A stretch of DNA of 64,000 nt from Apus apus (lineage: Eukaryota > Chordata > Aves > Apodiformes > Apodidae): contig NC_067282.1 in the NCBI RefSeq assembly GCF_020740795.1, forward strand, positions 164,726,274 through 164,790,273, written 5' to 3'. Made by a program: the position numbers and the translations under genes. Below the pieces are notes generated by a model. The model saw nothing but the letters and a program-made list of their open reading frames with translations, was not told where the DNA came from and did not search any database. How positions within the stretch are numbered: position 1 is the stretch's first letter; the number at the start of each line of letters is the position of its first letter. Below are positions 41,401 to 55,545 of this stretch, piece by piece.

Positions 41401-42029
41401 GATGACAAAGCAACTCTGTAAGGTTTTCTCCTTCACAATGCCAGTTACTCGTGTCTTTTTGATGGTCATAGCTTACTATTCATTTCCTTGTGTGTACAAA
41501 CATCTTTTGGCTGTATTTTTCTTTGTCTTTCTTTGTCGCCATTTATTTTCTGGGATTCACTTTGTGTATTGATAGCCTTTAGTACCAGAAGGCAGATGTC
41601 CAGCAATTGAAAACTGGTTGTCTAGTCTCTCAATAGAAACAGTTCTGGACAGAGGTCTATTAAGTAGAGTTACATGGACCAGTTTATCCATCTGAAATCA
41701 GTCTTGCTTAAGCAGGCAGGACAAGAGCATATTGCAAAATAGCTTGGGTTTGCAAAATGCTATAGTTTAGTGCTTCCCTGCCTGCCCTGGTTTCAGGGTG
41801 CTGATGCTTTTCATTCCTTGTCATGGGGCATTATGTTCCCTCCTATCGCTGTGTTGCATTTGAGCGCTCTTTCAGTTTTGCTCAGATCTGTTGGTTTGCT
41901 GCATGGTTCACGCCTTGCAGAAGGACCTTGCCTCCCATGGGGCTTTATCATGTCCTAGAAGAGGATTAGCACACTGTAGAATTGAGACCTCTTTGCAGAG
42001 TGGTCTGGGAAATGTTTAGCCAGAAGCAG

Positions 42030-42355
42030 TCTTCCAGTACCTGAAGGGGCTACAGGAAAGCTGGGGAGGGGCTTTTCACCAGAGAGGGCAGCGATAGGAC
42101 AAGGGGTAATGGTTTTAAACTGAAAGAAGGTAGATTTAGGTTAGACATCAGGAAGAGATTCTTCACCATGAGGGCAGTAAGGCACTGGAGTAGGTTGCCC
42201 AGGGACATTGTGGAAGCCTCCTCCCTGGAGGTATTCAAGGCCAGGTTGGATGATGTGCAGCCTGGTCTAGTGTCAGGTGTCCCTGCTCATAGCAGGGAGG
42301 TTGGAACCTGATGATCTTTAAGGTCCCTTCCAACCCTAACCATTCTATGATTCTA
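42030..42355 (+). mobile_element. CR1 LINE 3' end copy
   Basis: A well-preserved 3' portion starting CTTCCAGTACCTGAAGGGG and ending CCATTCTATGATTCT. It includes TTTAGGTTAGACATCAGGAA, GGTTGCCCAGGGACATTGTG and GATGATCTTTAAGGTCCC. It is a 5'-truncated insertion in the plus orientation. It is very similar to the copy ending at 55910, sharing the unusual CAGGTGTCCCTGCTCATAGC segment, so both come from one subfamily. Confidence 0.95.
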
Positions 42356-45300
42356 GGATAAGGCACATCTTATCAAGGTCATTCTATATTCACATTTATA
42401 AAATTGCCTATAAACTGTCTATACTCTTATTTATGCAATTTTAGAAACTAGTAATTAAGTATTCCTTAGATTGTGTCAAGAATGAAGTAATCAAATCCTT
42501 GTGAAGTTGACCTTTCTCCTTCTTGAACTTATACACAATTTTAAAATGTTTTCTTATTCACTGTGGTACTATTGAGATCCTTATAAGTGCAAACCAAGTT
42601 TGTTCAGCACTCTAGCACAATGTTTATATTTTTAAAGTCAAATTATAACTTTAAAAAAGAGATTACTGAAGAGCAAATTCATGGAAGTCAGCAAAGAAGA
42701 CAAAATTGCCTTTGAAAAATTCTGCAGCTCTTTTATAATACCAACTCCAAACAATCTGTCTGGCTTTGCAGGCCACTGGATGTCACTTTTGCTTTACAGT
42801 TATTAAACAAAATCTTGATTTTAAGTTCTTTCGCTTTTTATGTATAGATACTTGACTGATGCAGTGCATGTGATAGTAAAGGATGGCACTTAGTAGCTTC
42901 TACTTCTTGATTTCCAGACAAACCTCTCTGAAGATGACCTGTTCCCCTGTGTCATATCATGGTAACTGAGGACAATAGCAGTAAAACAGCTTGTAAGAAA
43001 AAAATCCAAACCCAGGGAAGGTTCTGTGAGAGACCTTGACCCAGACCCCTTCCTATGGGGTGTTCAGTGCAGTATGTGGCTTCCTCAATGACACTGGAGG
43101 TGACTTTAGGCCCCCACTCAGGACCAAGTAGTAGGCCAGACAGATACTCATCCTGAAATACCATTTTAAGGACCCCAGTGATGCAAGATGATGGATTTTT
43201 CTGTTGCTTTCTTATATTTTAATTATATTAATGAAACACAGTCCCAGGAGAAAGCCTGAAAAACCCTGAATTCTTCAGTGGTTGAGAAAGAAGACCGCTA
43301 GCAAGTAATTATTTCCTTAAAATCATTGTATCATAAAGCTTCTTGCATGGATATTCATTTTTTCTGACAAGACTCCTGCCCGTATTTCCCAGGAAAAAAA
43401 TTGAATGTTAAATTTTAGTAGATGGCTATTGAGCTGGAAACAGCCTGGGACAAGGCACCAACTGAAGCATAAGAAAAACTTTGTTTTTAAACTGAGATGA
43501 ATGATAAAGGCTGGGTGCACAGAAAAGCTATGGATGCAGAGCAAAGATCTATTGTGTTGGAAAAGAGCAAATCTCAGGAGAGCACAGAGGGAAATAGAGT
43601 TCCGGATATGGATTAATCTGGAAAATTCCCCTTTACATCCATTTATAAGGCAAGTCCTTCTCACTGAGCACACAGCTGGTGGTTCACGTGGAGTGGGCCA
43701 GTGGGACCTGGGCAGATGACAGTATGGCCAGACCATGAGGTTGTAGTCACATGCCCTTGTCCATGTACAAGTTAGTTGGAACCTTGCAGGCTAGCAGCAT
43801 GTAGGCACTGGTGATGCGTCAAGAAAGTCATGTGCATGTAGGTGCTACCACAGATGCTGCTGCTAAGACTCCAGCTACTGCTGGAGCAAGGATGGATCAC
43901 CCTCAGTCTGGATCATCCCTGTTGTCTGTCATATGGTTATTTTTCTGGATATTTAGGTGCTGTGTACACAAGGAGGTGTGTCAGTGAAGGAAGACATTAC
44001 CTCAACAAAGACAACTGCTGATTACCCTCCTCTCACTTGCTTTGTCCCCTTTGCAACAGGTAGGACCCACAAGCAGAACCAGGCTGCACCCTGGTATCAG
44101 GGCTGTGCAGCACCTCAAAACTAGCCCCGAGCAAAGGGGGTGAGCTCGGCTGGACATACACCAGGCTTAAGTGACAAACCTTGAGTTTGGAGCCATCAGG
44201 CTCTTGGACCAGACCAGGACTTCCTAATCTATTGCAATGACTGTTTGAGAAAGTGGAGGCAGCACACAAAGGAAAATACACACAGGGTTAATTTTTTCAA
44301 CTAGATTTATATATTTACAAGCTGTTAAGAAAAATAAAGGAGGTTTTTAATCTTAGGTGCTTACATTTAATTTAAAAACTTAAGTTATTCAAGATACCAT
44401 ACTTGAATATGTATGACTAAAAAATCCTCTTTTTTAATATGAACATGATTTTGTAAATCTAGTAGTAATGTGCTGTGGCAGTTGACATCCCAAAAGCATA
44501 ATCAAGCAATGAATTAGTCATGATGTCAAAAGAAGTATGTTCCTAAAAATACATGTTCATGGATGTCTAGGAAGTTTAACAGAAACCAGCATTTGCAAAA
44601 ATACCATGCTTGAAAACTGCATGAAGTTTTATATATGCTCAAAAACTTCTGTAGGGCTTGGTTGCCATAGGAACAGCTTTGAGGTGCTAAGTGTTTTTTT
44701 TAGCATCAGTACTTTACCATCCATTTCCTCTTGCAAACATCATTTGTGAGCAGCAGCCAAGAAGGGTATGTAGCAAGCAATGAAAAACAGTAGGACTGTG
44801 AAGTATGGACACAATATATGAAAGCATCTACTCATAAGATAGACAGTCACCAAGGAAATACATTTTTTTTAAATGCAATGAAACAGTAGCACAATTGAAC
44901 CATTGCTTCAGTTTTAATCAGAAATGCTATAATATAAGGTACCTGATAGTGGGGGTTTTTTAAGTTCTATACAGTATTTAACATAAAATCAGACTGGAAG
45001 CAAGTGCACATGCAATATACTACAGGACTGCAGATTCAGGAATCCTTTTCAAGATCTGTAAACAAGAAAGGAAATAAGTGATGCCATTTTTAGTCTTCTT
45101 CAGTTTCTATGGCTACTGAAACTCAAGCTTAGAAACGGAATGATGCATATGTTTAATATGGCAAATGGGTAAATTTGTAAATAGCAGTTTACTTCCCAAT
45201 GTTATTGTAACTTCTTGTGCTTGAGGTTCCTTTACATGAGCTAGAGATTAGGTAGAACATAAGTACTTGCTAATTGCTTTTCAGAGAAGAGGCTGCAATA

Positions 45301-46058
45301 AGAGAAATACAGCACCAGGAAAAGTTAACAGGAATCAAAAGACTGATTTATAGTCAAGCTGAATCATTGTTGGCACAATAATATTTTTATGATCAGCTGT
45401 TGAGGCTCAATCCAGTTACCCAAATGTAGGCATCTTGTGTAACTTCACATGAACCAAAGGTTATCTGCCTTTGTCTCAACCTGGCAGTCAACAAGGGTGT
45501 GGGCCTGCCATGGATCTTGTGTTACCAGCTCTGATGGGTGGCTTAGATACCCCAGAGCTTCTCCAGTGGCATCAGGCACCCAAGTTAGGCAACTGAACTG
45601 CTTGCTCTCTTTGTGACTGAAATAGCCTTCAGGCTACTAGAACAACAGCAAGACAAATACTGGGGTTATGCTCAGGTGGTAGATAACAAACTAAAGGAAA
45701 AATGCTGGGGCATGTTAATTTCAATGAAGAATTAAGAGACAATAAATGGAAAAGTTAATCTGGGAAGGCAACACAAGAAAAATAGTTTGGGAAATGAGGC
45801 AATGAACAGAAAAAAAGACACACGGGTTTTTTGTTCTGATAAGATCGCAACAACTGATGTAACCTGCTTGCTTCTTGATGTATCAGATCATAGTGGTACA
45901 ACTTACATGTATCAGAGTGATTGTCTGGCACAGAATACTGGAAATTATAAAGTATTTAAGTAGTGTAGCAGGCACAGCTCCTTTTTCCTCACAGGCCTTG
46001 CACCTTGGCTCTCTGAGTACTCCTCTTGTAAACACAAGCTTTGTTTTTTAAGGTGCTA
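42356..46058. other. Non-coding region
   Basis: No supported exon or well-preserved repeat. The frame at 43323-43736 on the minus strand is open for 137 codons but shows no domain, no cysteine or hydrophobic pattern and no splice context. Confidence 0.5.
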
Positions 46059-46572
46059 CAGAATCATAGACTCGTTTTGGTTGGAAAAGACATCTAATAT
46101 CATCATGTCCAACTGTTAACCTATTACTGCCAAGTCCACCACTAAACCATGTCCCTAAGTATCATATCTATGCATCTTTTAAATACATCCAGGAATGATG
46201 ACTCCACCACCTTCCTGGGCAGCCTGTTACAGTGCCTGACAACCCTTTCAGTGAAGAAATGTTTCATAATATCCAATACAAACTTCCCCAGGCACAACTT
46301 GAGGCCACTTTTCTCTTTTCACTTGTTACCTGGGAGAAGAGGCTGACCCCCACCTTGCTACAGCCTCCTTTCAGGTACCTGTAGAGAGCAGTAAGGTCTC
46401 CCCTCAGCCTTCTCGTCTCCAGGCTGAACAACCCCAGTTCCCTCAGCCGCTCCTTGTGAGATTCCAGACCCTTCACCAACTTTGTTGCCCTTCTCTGGAC
46501 TCATTCCAGCACTTCAGTGTCCTTCTGGTAATGAGGGGCCCAAAACTGAACACAGTATTCAAAGTGTGGCCT
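46059..46572 (-). mobile_element. CR1 LINE 3' fragment, about 510 bp
   Basis: The plus strand reads CAGAATCATAGACTCGTTTT and TTGGAAAAGACATCTAATATCATCATGTCC, then CCAAGTCCACCACTAAACCA, GGGCAGCCTGTTACAGTGCC and CTTCTCTGGACTCATTCCAG. This is the reverse complement of a CR1 3' third of the CCAAGTCCACCACTAAACC subfamily. It is 5'-truncated with scattered mutations. Confidence 0.95.
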
Positions 46573-49500
46573 TAAATATGCCAATTTCAGAAGGAAATCT
46601 AAGCCATGCTGAGACTTTGTTAAACATATTAACTTTTTAGTTCACAGGAACACATATGACTTCTCTGACAAAAAATGCCACCCCAATATATAATTAATTG
46701 CTTGCTAAAGCAATTCAATCTTTTCTGGTTTTGCCCTGCTCTTTGCTACTGCTGTTGCTCTTCTCCCTGCAAGGCCACCACTCACTCTTTGCTTCACATA
46801 GGTATCCCCCTCCTCAGCTCCATCCTCCAGCTCCCACGTACCTTGCTGGGAAGGGCCTCATCTCTGCTGGCCTTGTGGCTTCATCAGCCCTGCCATCGGG
46901 TGCGAAAACAGCAACCACACCAGCACCACAGCCACACCTATGGCTTTCTTCCAGTTACAGTCTGTTTTCTCCAAGATAGCATGTTCCTCTTTTTAGTAAT
47001 CGCAAAATTCCTCTTTTATATCACACCTATAAGTAGAAATCAAGAGAAGTTAGATCTTTTAAATCCACTAGTCCTTTGGATCTCCTCTTTTTTTGATTTT
47101 CACCTTCCTGAAAACTTGGTATAAATCCAGCAGCTCATTTATATGAGTATTCAATTAAGGTGGTCTAAGTGTTGCTAACTCTTTTTCCTTTTTGCCATGT
47201 AGGAAACAGAGAGGACTTTGTGTCAGATGAATTGATTCAATGAAGACATTGACAAACAGCAAAATCACCTTCATCATGTAGCAATGTAGAAAATAATTAA
47301 GAGTGATAGGCAATGTAGTGCCCTGTCAGGTATTCTCAGAGTCTGAAACATAACGGTCCAAAAGCAGTGCAACGCATCTGTTCATTTTGCCAGACTGATA
47401 TTTCCTTTCATTTTCTTTTTGAATCTTCATCAGTTTGATTCTCTTCTTCTTTTGAAGCCATGTAATATTGTCCCAGGTTCAATCATCTGATTTGTTTTGG
47501 TTTGTTTTCTCTTGTTTTGTTGCACATATAGTATGTGAGGATGGAGGTTAAATTTTAGCAAGACGACTTCAGCCATGGCAGAAAAAAAAAGCCTTCACTG
47601 GAGGCCTTACTGCAAATTGTGAGTTCACAGGAGAGTTTTCATTTTAAACAAGCGATATTTTATTTATGTCATTCGTGGAGGTAACCAGCTGCATGAGCAT
47701 ATAGCCAAACTGTCTTTTGAGGTATCCTGTGAGCTTTTGGCTGTTATCATGTGATCAGTTCTATTGCTGTAGACGGGAGAGACTTCTTTGAGACTTGTCT
47801 TCACATTTCCTTCCTCCAAAATATTTCAGAATGCTAATTAACAGGGGTAGCAGTAGCAAGCAAATAGGATGGAGGAAAAGGCAGTATATGTAAAGCAATG
47901 CAAACATTTTGTCCAGTTGGTTTTGTTTGGGACATGTTTAAATAAAGAAATGCACACTGTACAGTGAGACATGTACACAGCTTGGCAGAGGTTTTATAGC
48001 TGAAATTAAACTGTTCCCTGGCTACAAAGAAGAGTTCCAAACAAATCTCTTAAAAGCTCTTTTTTGCACATCTTTGCATGAACATAAATTTACAGGAGTG
48101 CATCTAAGACAGCCATTGTATTAACATTTTTGTCAGTATTTACTGTGATAATTAACTAATTCTATCATGTCATGTGAACTAGTGTGTTCTGGGTTTTAAA
48201 CTTTTTTATTATTATTATTTCCTGAAAGTGTAATTATGCTGGCCTCCAAAAAGGGATTGGGCAATTTTCCTTGTTTAAAGGGAATGACGAAATGTTAGAA
48301 GTATTTTAAGCCCAAGGAGCTTCTGAAAAGATTTATAGAAGTTACTGCTATAACTGTCCAGCCCTGGAGAGTTGCCACTTGGAAGGGCCCTGCTAAGACT
48401 TTGAACTTAATTTGTCAGCATCACGTCTTCAAAATGTAATCTGCAGCACTTCAGCTGTCTCCCCAAAACTGTAACACCAGTGTGCTGGTAAATAAGGGCA
48501 GATCTGCATGAGTCTAGGATCCCAGAGGAGTTGGTGACAAAGAGATTCCCTGAGAACAGCGAAAACCTCATATACTATAAGCACCTTCTGTTGCTCCGTT
48601 GCTGGATGCTGTTGGCACAAGGCAGCCAGAGAGCAAAGGTTTTGTGGTTCCTTTATGCCCCGATAATCCTGGCTACTAAAATAGCCCTTTTGAGACTGCT
48701 GGCATCTACACTAGCCTTTTAACTCTCTGCTATACACTAGCCCCAACAGGGTTCCACAACCAGGAAAAAATGAATTTGGCTTGAAGCCGGTTTTGCACAG
48801 CCTGGATGCTGCACTGAGCACTCTCTTCATCACTCCAATGATCCGAGCTTGCTTTTGTGTTAAAAAGTTTATGCAGAAATAGCAAGACTGTATTTTTATG
48901 TAATGAGCTTGTGTTATTCTCTTCCTGCTCCAACTGAAAGCCTAGTGGTTAGGGAAGGCACATCTGTGAAATGCTGTGTATTATTGCGTAGTTCACATTG
49001 CTATAGTATCACTGATGTAAGATCCAAATTCAAGATGCTGTTGTTGGATGCATTAAGAAGTCACTAATCTTCATGCTGTCACCTGGCAGTTGAAATTCTT
49101 TAGCTAAAGAGCACTAGTGATCAGCTGTCACTGAAGAAACACATTGCTTTTTGAGACAGAAATCCTTGGCTAATGTATTCATCTGTTTTGTTAGGAAAAA
49201 TGCCTGTGTGTTGTGCCATCCACAGAACCTTATGCACAATTATGCGTAACCTGATGCATAACCTTCTAGCAGAATTAGAAGGGCTTCTAAGACAACCAGC
49301 CTTTGACATTGGCAGTTTAAGCTGTCTACTCAAGTCTGATGCATGGTCTAAAATAAATCATAGCTATGTCACAAGCTAAATATCTGGAGTCTGTTTCTCT
49401 CTTAGTGAAAACAAAATCTATTCTAAATGTGAGTTGCTGCATTTTTAGCAGCAAGTAAAAGCTTGAACCAAGCTTAATTTAACTGCCTCTGGGTATTGAC

Positions 49501-52500
49501 CAAGTCATTTTACATTAGGATAGAAGTGAATGCCTTACATACTTGTAAGTTGAGATTTCTCTCATTCGATTTTTAACACAGTATTTTAGATCTTCACCAA
49601 GAAATACTCAATGGGTGAAATCCTGGTCCCAATTAATGTAATGGCAAACCTCCCATTGACATTTGTGGGTCTGAGATTTAACTCCTAGCCTGAAAGCTGA
49701 GAGTAACTCTTGAATTCATTGGATAGAAACCTGAGATCCAGTAGCAAGGGCATATATTAAGGAGATAATAAGTTTATTTCTAGCTTGTATGCCAACAAGC
49801 AAGTAATAACATGTTTATATCATTTGCAGTGACACAAGGAAAGCACCTACTCCCTACAAGTAATACAAGATGCAGCAAATATTTGTTCCACCCCTTTTTT
49901 TTCTATATTCAGAAAGACAGACTATATTCTGAAGTATTTAATTTACTTCCTGTACCAAGACAAGTCACTCCTTTTAAGAAAAAGAAATCCCTATATTATA
50001 TGTTTAGGCAATGCCATTCATATTTAATGTGCCGAATTTTAAAACACACAAATGAGGTAGGAATTTTGATTTTGTTTATTTTATATATATATACATACTA
50101 CCTTCAAAAGGCTCATCTGCATTTATGAATACTTTCTAGATTACTATGTGAGTGCAAATTATAGAATAATTGTTCTGTTGGCATCTAATAATTAAATGAA
50201 ACACAAACCGAGAAGTTTTCTAAATAGTTTTAAAATGGACTATAGACATTTCACTCTCTTTTTAAATATTACATGTCCCTTTCTCATGGTATGGTCTGTC
50301 AAATCAGCAAGGAGACAAATAATTTCAAGAGGTTTTTTCCCTGTTTTCCAGTAAAATAAGCAGCATTAATGTAGATATCCAGCCACCTACAAGTACTTAC
50401 AGATGAACTTACCTGAAGTGCGCTTGGAAGGAAGAGCACATGTTGCAGAAGGCAGAGCTTGGAGGCAGCAGAGCCAGGCAAGTTGAGTGCATCTGATTTG
50501 CTAGCTCAGTGTCCTGGTAAATGAGGCTGTTAATAAAGAGACAGTTCAATTTTAGAAGCAGGGAGTCCTCTCCTGCTGATGTGCAACATGCATTACAAAA
50601 AGCAGGGCAGTCAGAGGAATGTTTCCAGTGTCCATTAGTTTCTTTACTGGGTGAGCTTGGCAAGAGGAATGTGTGGACACAGAAAACAGAGGGGCTGCCT
50701 AATTCTGAAAACGAAAAATGCTCTGAGGCTAAGAAAAGTGAAGTTCTTCAGTGGCATTCCCATCCAGAAAGGGGGGTCAAAGGAAGAGTTGGGCTTGCCT
50801 ACCTTTCGAGTGAGACATTGCCTCATCTCACATTAACATTTTTCCCCCTGAGTACTCCATTCCCATGAATAAGTCATATTTTGTTTGGAGAAGCCTTCCT
50901 CAGTCACTGTGCTTACATTCTCAGGCCCAGCTGCTGAAGGGCAGTCTCTGGGAGACATCAGATCCAGTTGGACCTGCTGCAGAGCAGTGGCTGGGTGCTG
51001 GAGGAGCTGGAGCTGTGGGTGAGAGAGGGACACATCTCCACCTGGGGATAGAGAAAGGGACAGAGGGTACAGCCTGCCATGAAAAGAGTGGTGTGGGACC
51101 AGCCAGCAAGGCATCACAGGGTGGTTTAACTTGTAGGTACAGAAATACACCAGGGTCCTCTGAAGCCAGGCTAAGCAGACAGTGGTGATCCTGGAACAAA
51201 TAATAGAAAAAAAATCCAGATATATAAACTGGACCAGAAAAACAACCATGCTGTAATGACTGTACACTAGTTCCCAGCTGATAACCAGAGTAAACAGGAC
51301 AGCAAGTGTTTACATAGTCCTGGCCTCCTTCTTCAACATTATACTATAAATCAGATTTCCAAGGAAAGGAGCTTTTCAGGAAGTACACCACTTCTTTGTT
51401 TACTCTTAACATTAAAATTAGCCATATAAATTTGAATTATGTCAAAACTTACTCCAGCTTCCATACTTGAATGAAAATGGAATATTAAGTTTTATTGCTG
51501 TTTAAACATCAAGAATAAAATGGCTACCAAAGATGGTCAAACATTTGTGCTCAAATAGGATATTTAAAGAGCAAGTCCCCGTAGTTGCTTTAATTATTGT
51601 ATGTTTCTTGACCCACTGAGGTTAATAGTAAGAGTCCCATTTGCATGAATGAAAAAAGACATCACTCAGTCAATTTGCCATGCAGTTTCCTGGTCTAGGG
51701 CTGGACCAAGAACTGGTCTACAGCTATTCAGTTTGGTTACCTTAGCACATTTGCATTCAGTAGGTTTTTGTCCCATTGGAGCAACAGATAATGATTTACC
51801 AGGGAGAAGCCAGTTTAGGAAGCTTCCCAGTCTTCTACACCACCACTCGCTACCCGTTGCACTCTCTACCCTCTTTGCACTCCCCATCTCTTAAAAATTC
51901 ATAGCACATACTCCCACATCACTTCCCTGCAAATAAATCTGACATGTATTCACCCCTGAATGAAAAGACAAGTCAACAGTTATTGGCTATCACTGGACAA
52001 ATTATTTGTTTTCAGAAAAAAAATCCACTGTCTTAAGCTACAGTCTTAGCACTTCCTTGTCTTTTCTAAGGCTGGAAGCTGAAAAAGCTTGTCTTTCTAA
52101 TTTCAGAGACTCTCACAGCATCTGCCCATATGCTTTTGTGTTCATATCCAAAAGATCTCACCATTTTCTCTCTACCTTATCATTAGCCAGCAGCTTCTAA
52201 TAATTCTGTCTTCCTCTGAGCTCATAAATATGGTGAATCAGCAATTTAATTTCAAGATTTAGCCTCCTATTTCTGAAAGGATTGTTGAGAAAACAATGCC
52301 TGTTGTCTTTTCGTTTAAATTTTCATTAACTTCCTCTTCATGAAGATCTTATGTTCCTTTACTATTCAGTCACAAGCACACAAAAGGATGCATTACTATC
52401 CTTAGAATATTACACCTCAGCTACACATTGCTTCAGAGATACACATAATTGCTCTCAGTCACGATCATCAACCACTACAGTCTCAGAGCTATTACAAATC

Positions 52501-52706
52501 ATTTGTTGCTCATATGAAATCAGAGAAGCCAAGTAGATATTCCAAGTTTCAGGGATGGTGTGAATATAAGTATAGCCCTTGGGGTCTGGTAAGAAAGTCC
52601 CAAATATGATGTTGAGTCACACACAGAGGGCGCATCAATTTTCTAACATGGTGTGGGAAATCAGTCCCAGTTGAGCTTAAAATTGTGGCCTAAGCTGTAA
52701 AAGAGT
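46573..52706. other. Non-coding region
   Basis: No supported exon. It contains the best copy of the old palindromic repeat (49613-49684). A slightly GC-richer stretch at 50.9-51.2 kb yields overlapping open frames on both strands, none recognisable. Confidence 0.5.
49613..49684. repeat. Old palindromic interspersed repeat
   Basis: The left arm GGGTGAAATCCTGGTCCCAA and the right arm TGTGGGTCTGAGATTTAACT are imperfect inverted repeats around AATGGCAAACCTCCCATTGA. The layout matches a palindromic repeat I recall as common in reptile and bird genomes (CCCATTGACTTCAATGGG core). A non-autonomous DNA transposon origin is plausible but not proven here. Confidence 0.5.
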
Positions 52707-53135
52707 CACAGAATCAGAGAATTATAGAATGGTTTGGGTTGGAAGGGATCTTACAGATCATGTAGTTCCAACTCCCCTGCTCATCTTCCACTCAACCAGA
52801 TTGCTCAAAGCCCCATTCAACCTGGCCTTGAACACTGCCAAGGACAGGGCATCCACAACTCCTCTGGACAACCTGTGCTGGTGTCTCACCACCCTCACAG
52901 GAAATAATTTCTTCCTGATGTCTAACCTAAATCTACCCTTTTCTAGTTTAAAACCATTACCCCTTGTCCTATTACTACATGCCCTGCTAAAAAGTCCCTC
53001 CCCAGCTTTCCTGTGGGCCCCCTTCAGGTACTGGAAGGCCACTGTGAAGTCCTCCCAGAGCCTTCTCTTCTCCAGGATGAACAACCCCAACTCTCTCAGC
53101 CTGTCTTCATAGGAGAGGTGCTCCAGCCCTCTGAT
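52707..53135 (-). mobile_element. CR1 LINE 3' fragment, about 430 bp
   Basis: The plus strand reads CACAGAATCAGAGAATTATA, GGTTTGGGTTGGAAGGGATC, CAACCTGGCCTTGAACACTG, TTTCTTCCTGATGTCTAACC and CTCTCAGCCTGTCTTCATAG, the reverse complement of an avian CR1 3' region. The minus-strand open frame at 52758-53090 is a by-product and not a gene. Confidence 0.95.
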
Positions 53136-55545
53136 AATTTTTACAATATTTACGTAACTGAAATAAATCAGTCAAATAGCATCATAGGCAAGAAATACCA
53201 GCTTCATATGTAAGGCGAGTTTTTACAGCTTGCATTACAGTAACATTTGTCATTCCATGTGAATAACTGGTGTAATAGAAAATCATGTGCCAGACTGAAT
53301 TTATAAAATGTAAAGCAGATAAAACCTTTATGTTGACTTTTAAGTAAAAACATGTGATTCCAGCAGTACTGTTGATGTTAACAGTCAATGTTATGAACAA
53401 CAAAGGACAGAATGAGTAAAATAGGTTCATGGCTTGAATCACACCACGGAGTTAACATTAATAGGAAGCAGAGATGATATATTTATCATCATAATGTTCA
53501 CTTCATGACTCACCCAAAAACAAAAAAATGAAGTATGTGAATGATAAGGCAACAAAGATAGGTGTTGAGGGAGGGACAAGGAAAATATTACTAAGCTTAT
53601 AAAAACAACTTGACCTATTCATTAATTTGAAGATAATCTGTTGCTTTTCCAATTATCCTAAAAATAAACAGATTTTTTTTTCTGTATGAAAGACAATTCC
53701 AACAATTTGGATGACAGTCAAATATGTTTGAATGACAGGCTGCATAAAATGATTTAAAAGTTTATTTGGCACATACTTTTCATGTGAATCAGCAGACTTA
53801 TTTTTCTTATGATTCCTCACCTCCATGCTTGCAGGGCCATAAATCCAATTATTAGTGCTCATAAAATGGATGAAGAGTGGCAGCTGTAACATTTAAAGCA
53901 TCAAGACAAACCTGTAGTGTAGAAGATTTTTCTACCAACTCATTTTGAAGATTGTAGTTGCTGTTGATTTGGATTCTGTTGAAGCTTTGTTTTATGTATA
54001 ACATTAAAATTGCCAACTTAAAAAAGTCAATTGCATGAAAAACATGCAACAGTAGATAGCTGTTCAGTACTGCCAACTCTATATTGTTAGGGCTTTTTTT
54101 CTGTTTAGAGCTGGAATTGTGGTTTTCACTATCTCCCTATTTCAAATTCCCTTTGACTTGCTCTGGTCTACATGGCATAGGACAAGTGAAGATCTGTCTG
54201 ACCAAATGTAAGTATCTCAAGTGGGGTTATTAGCTAGTTACTACCTCTGCTACCCTTCTACTCAGTGGAAAGAAAGAGGGTATCCCAAGATTCAAGTAGT
54301 TTCATCCAAAGGTAGGAATCTAAAATGCATGAGATGAATCATGTCTCCAAGCACCTATTTCTTCCTGCTGTAAGGCAGGAAAATGAAAGGCTGGCTCAGG
54401 AATTCATGTCTGAAGTCAGGAGAGAGGAGTTCCACCCAGAAAGCCTGATCTGAGAATGAGTAACTAGGGAAAAGGTACAGAGGGAGGACACAGTAAACAC
54501 ATCTCATGGGTCCAGGACATGACTATGCAGTACGCATGAATTTGACAGTTCGAATTCAATTCTCTGTTTCTTCCAATGTTTAAAAAAGAAAGATAGAGAT
54601 ACTATGAGAAAGTGCCAGGAAGCAGGGAACTGATAGCAACGAACATACAGAAATGCAAAGGAAGAGATACATGAGAAGTAGGCTGGGAGAGAAGGTGATG
54701 AGGGACAGATGATGCAAGTGAAGATACTATTTGGCTGTTATCATATAGGGACTGATACGGTCCTGGGGCCTTGTCAGCACAGTCACTTCAAGAGATGTGC
54801 ACAGGCATAGCTGAGGGAACCACACGGTTAACTGTGGATAACACAAAATTGAAGGAATTCATACAGATAAGATCAGAGTTTCTCTGAATCATAATTGCAA
54901 CTCTCACTTTTAGTGTTTCTCTCTTGCACCTCTCTACTTACTTACAGAGCCTCAGAATGGTAAAACTGAAGCTCCCAGGGTGAATGCTGTAAGAAATCTT
55001 TCTGATTTCTTCATAATCAAGAAGAAACAGAAATCACTCCCAAATACAGAAACTTGATTTGGGGAGATTTCTAAAGCAATAACACCAAGATGCATGTCTT
55101 GGAAATATTTCTATGACTAGCTTGGAGATGCCTGCCATAAGGTTTCCACTGGATTTTCAGGATACTTCTCTTTCTTGCACTTAGCTGTTACAGACAACAG
55201 GCAGAACTGAATGAAAATGTGATGACCTTGCTTTTTCAAAATAGGTTTGGTGGTGTTCATTGGCATGGAAATAAATGTTTTCTCTGTGCATCAGCATGCA
55301 TATAGATGTACATAAGCAATAATCAAGAATTCATTAAAGCATAGCTTCCATATCCTTTGTAAATTATGAGCTTTCCTTATGCTTACATTGTCATGAATTG
55401 ACATGCTTAGAAATCTCTGGCCTGCTATTGAATTCAACAGACCACAGATGCTTTTATACCCCAGTAACAATCTGGATTGAATAATCATTTGGGTAGAAAT
55501 TTACCACAGAAAAGTGAACCTAACTGTATTCTGCAATGCTAATTT
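53136..55545. other. Non-coding region
   Basis: AT-rich sequence without a supported exon, RNA gene or well-preserved repeat. Confidence 0.5.

Larger units (their letters stand above)
29189..42029. other. Long non-coding region
   Basis: About 12.8 kb without a supported exon. It includes a tandem AAACACTTAGTTTT block and a CAAA-rich tract near 32.2-32.4 kb, T-rich runs at 34801-34815 and near 35.08-35.10 kb, and an A run at about 35728-35741. Short open frames lack motifs and splice context. Confidence 0.5.

Noticed and set aside
43323-43736. A 137-residue minus-strand open frame
   Set aside because: No recognisable motif and no bracketing splice sites or promoter; a plus-strand frame overlaps it.
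52758-53090. A 110-residue minus-strand open frame (and an overlapping 127-residue plus-strand frame)
   Set aside because: Both lie entirely inside a CR1 3' fragment, downstream of where its reverse transcriptase frame would end.
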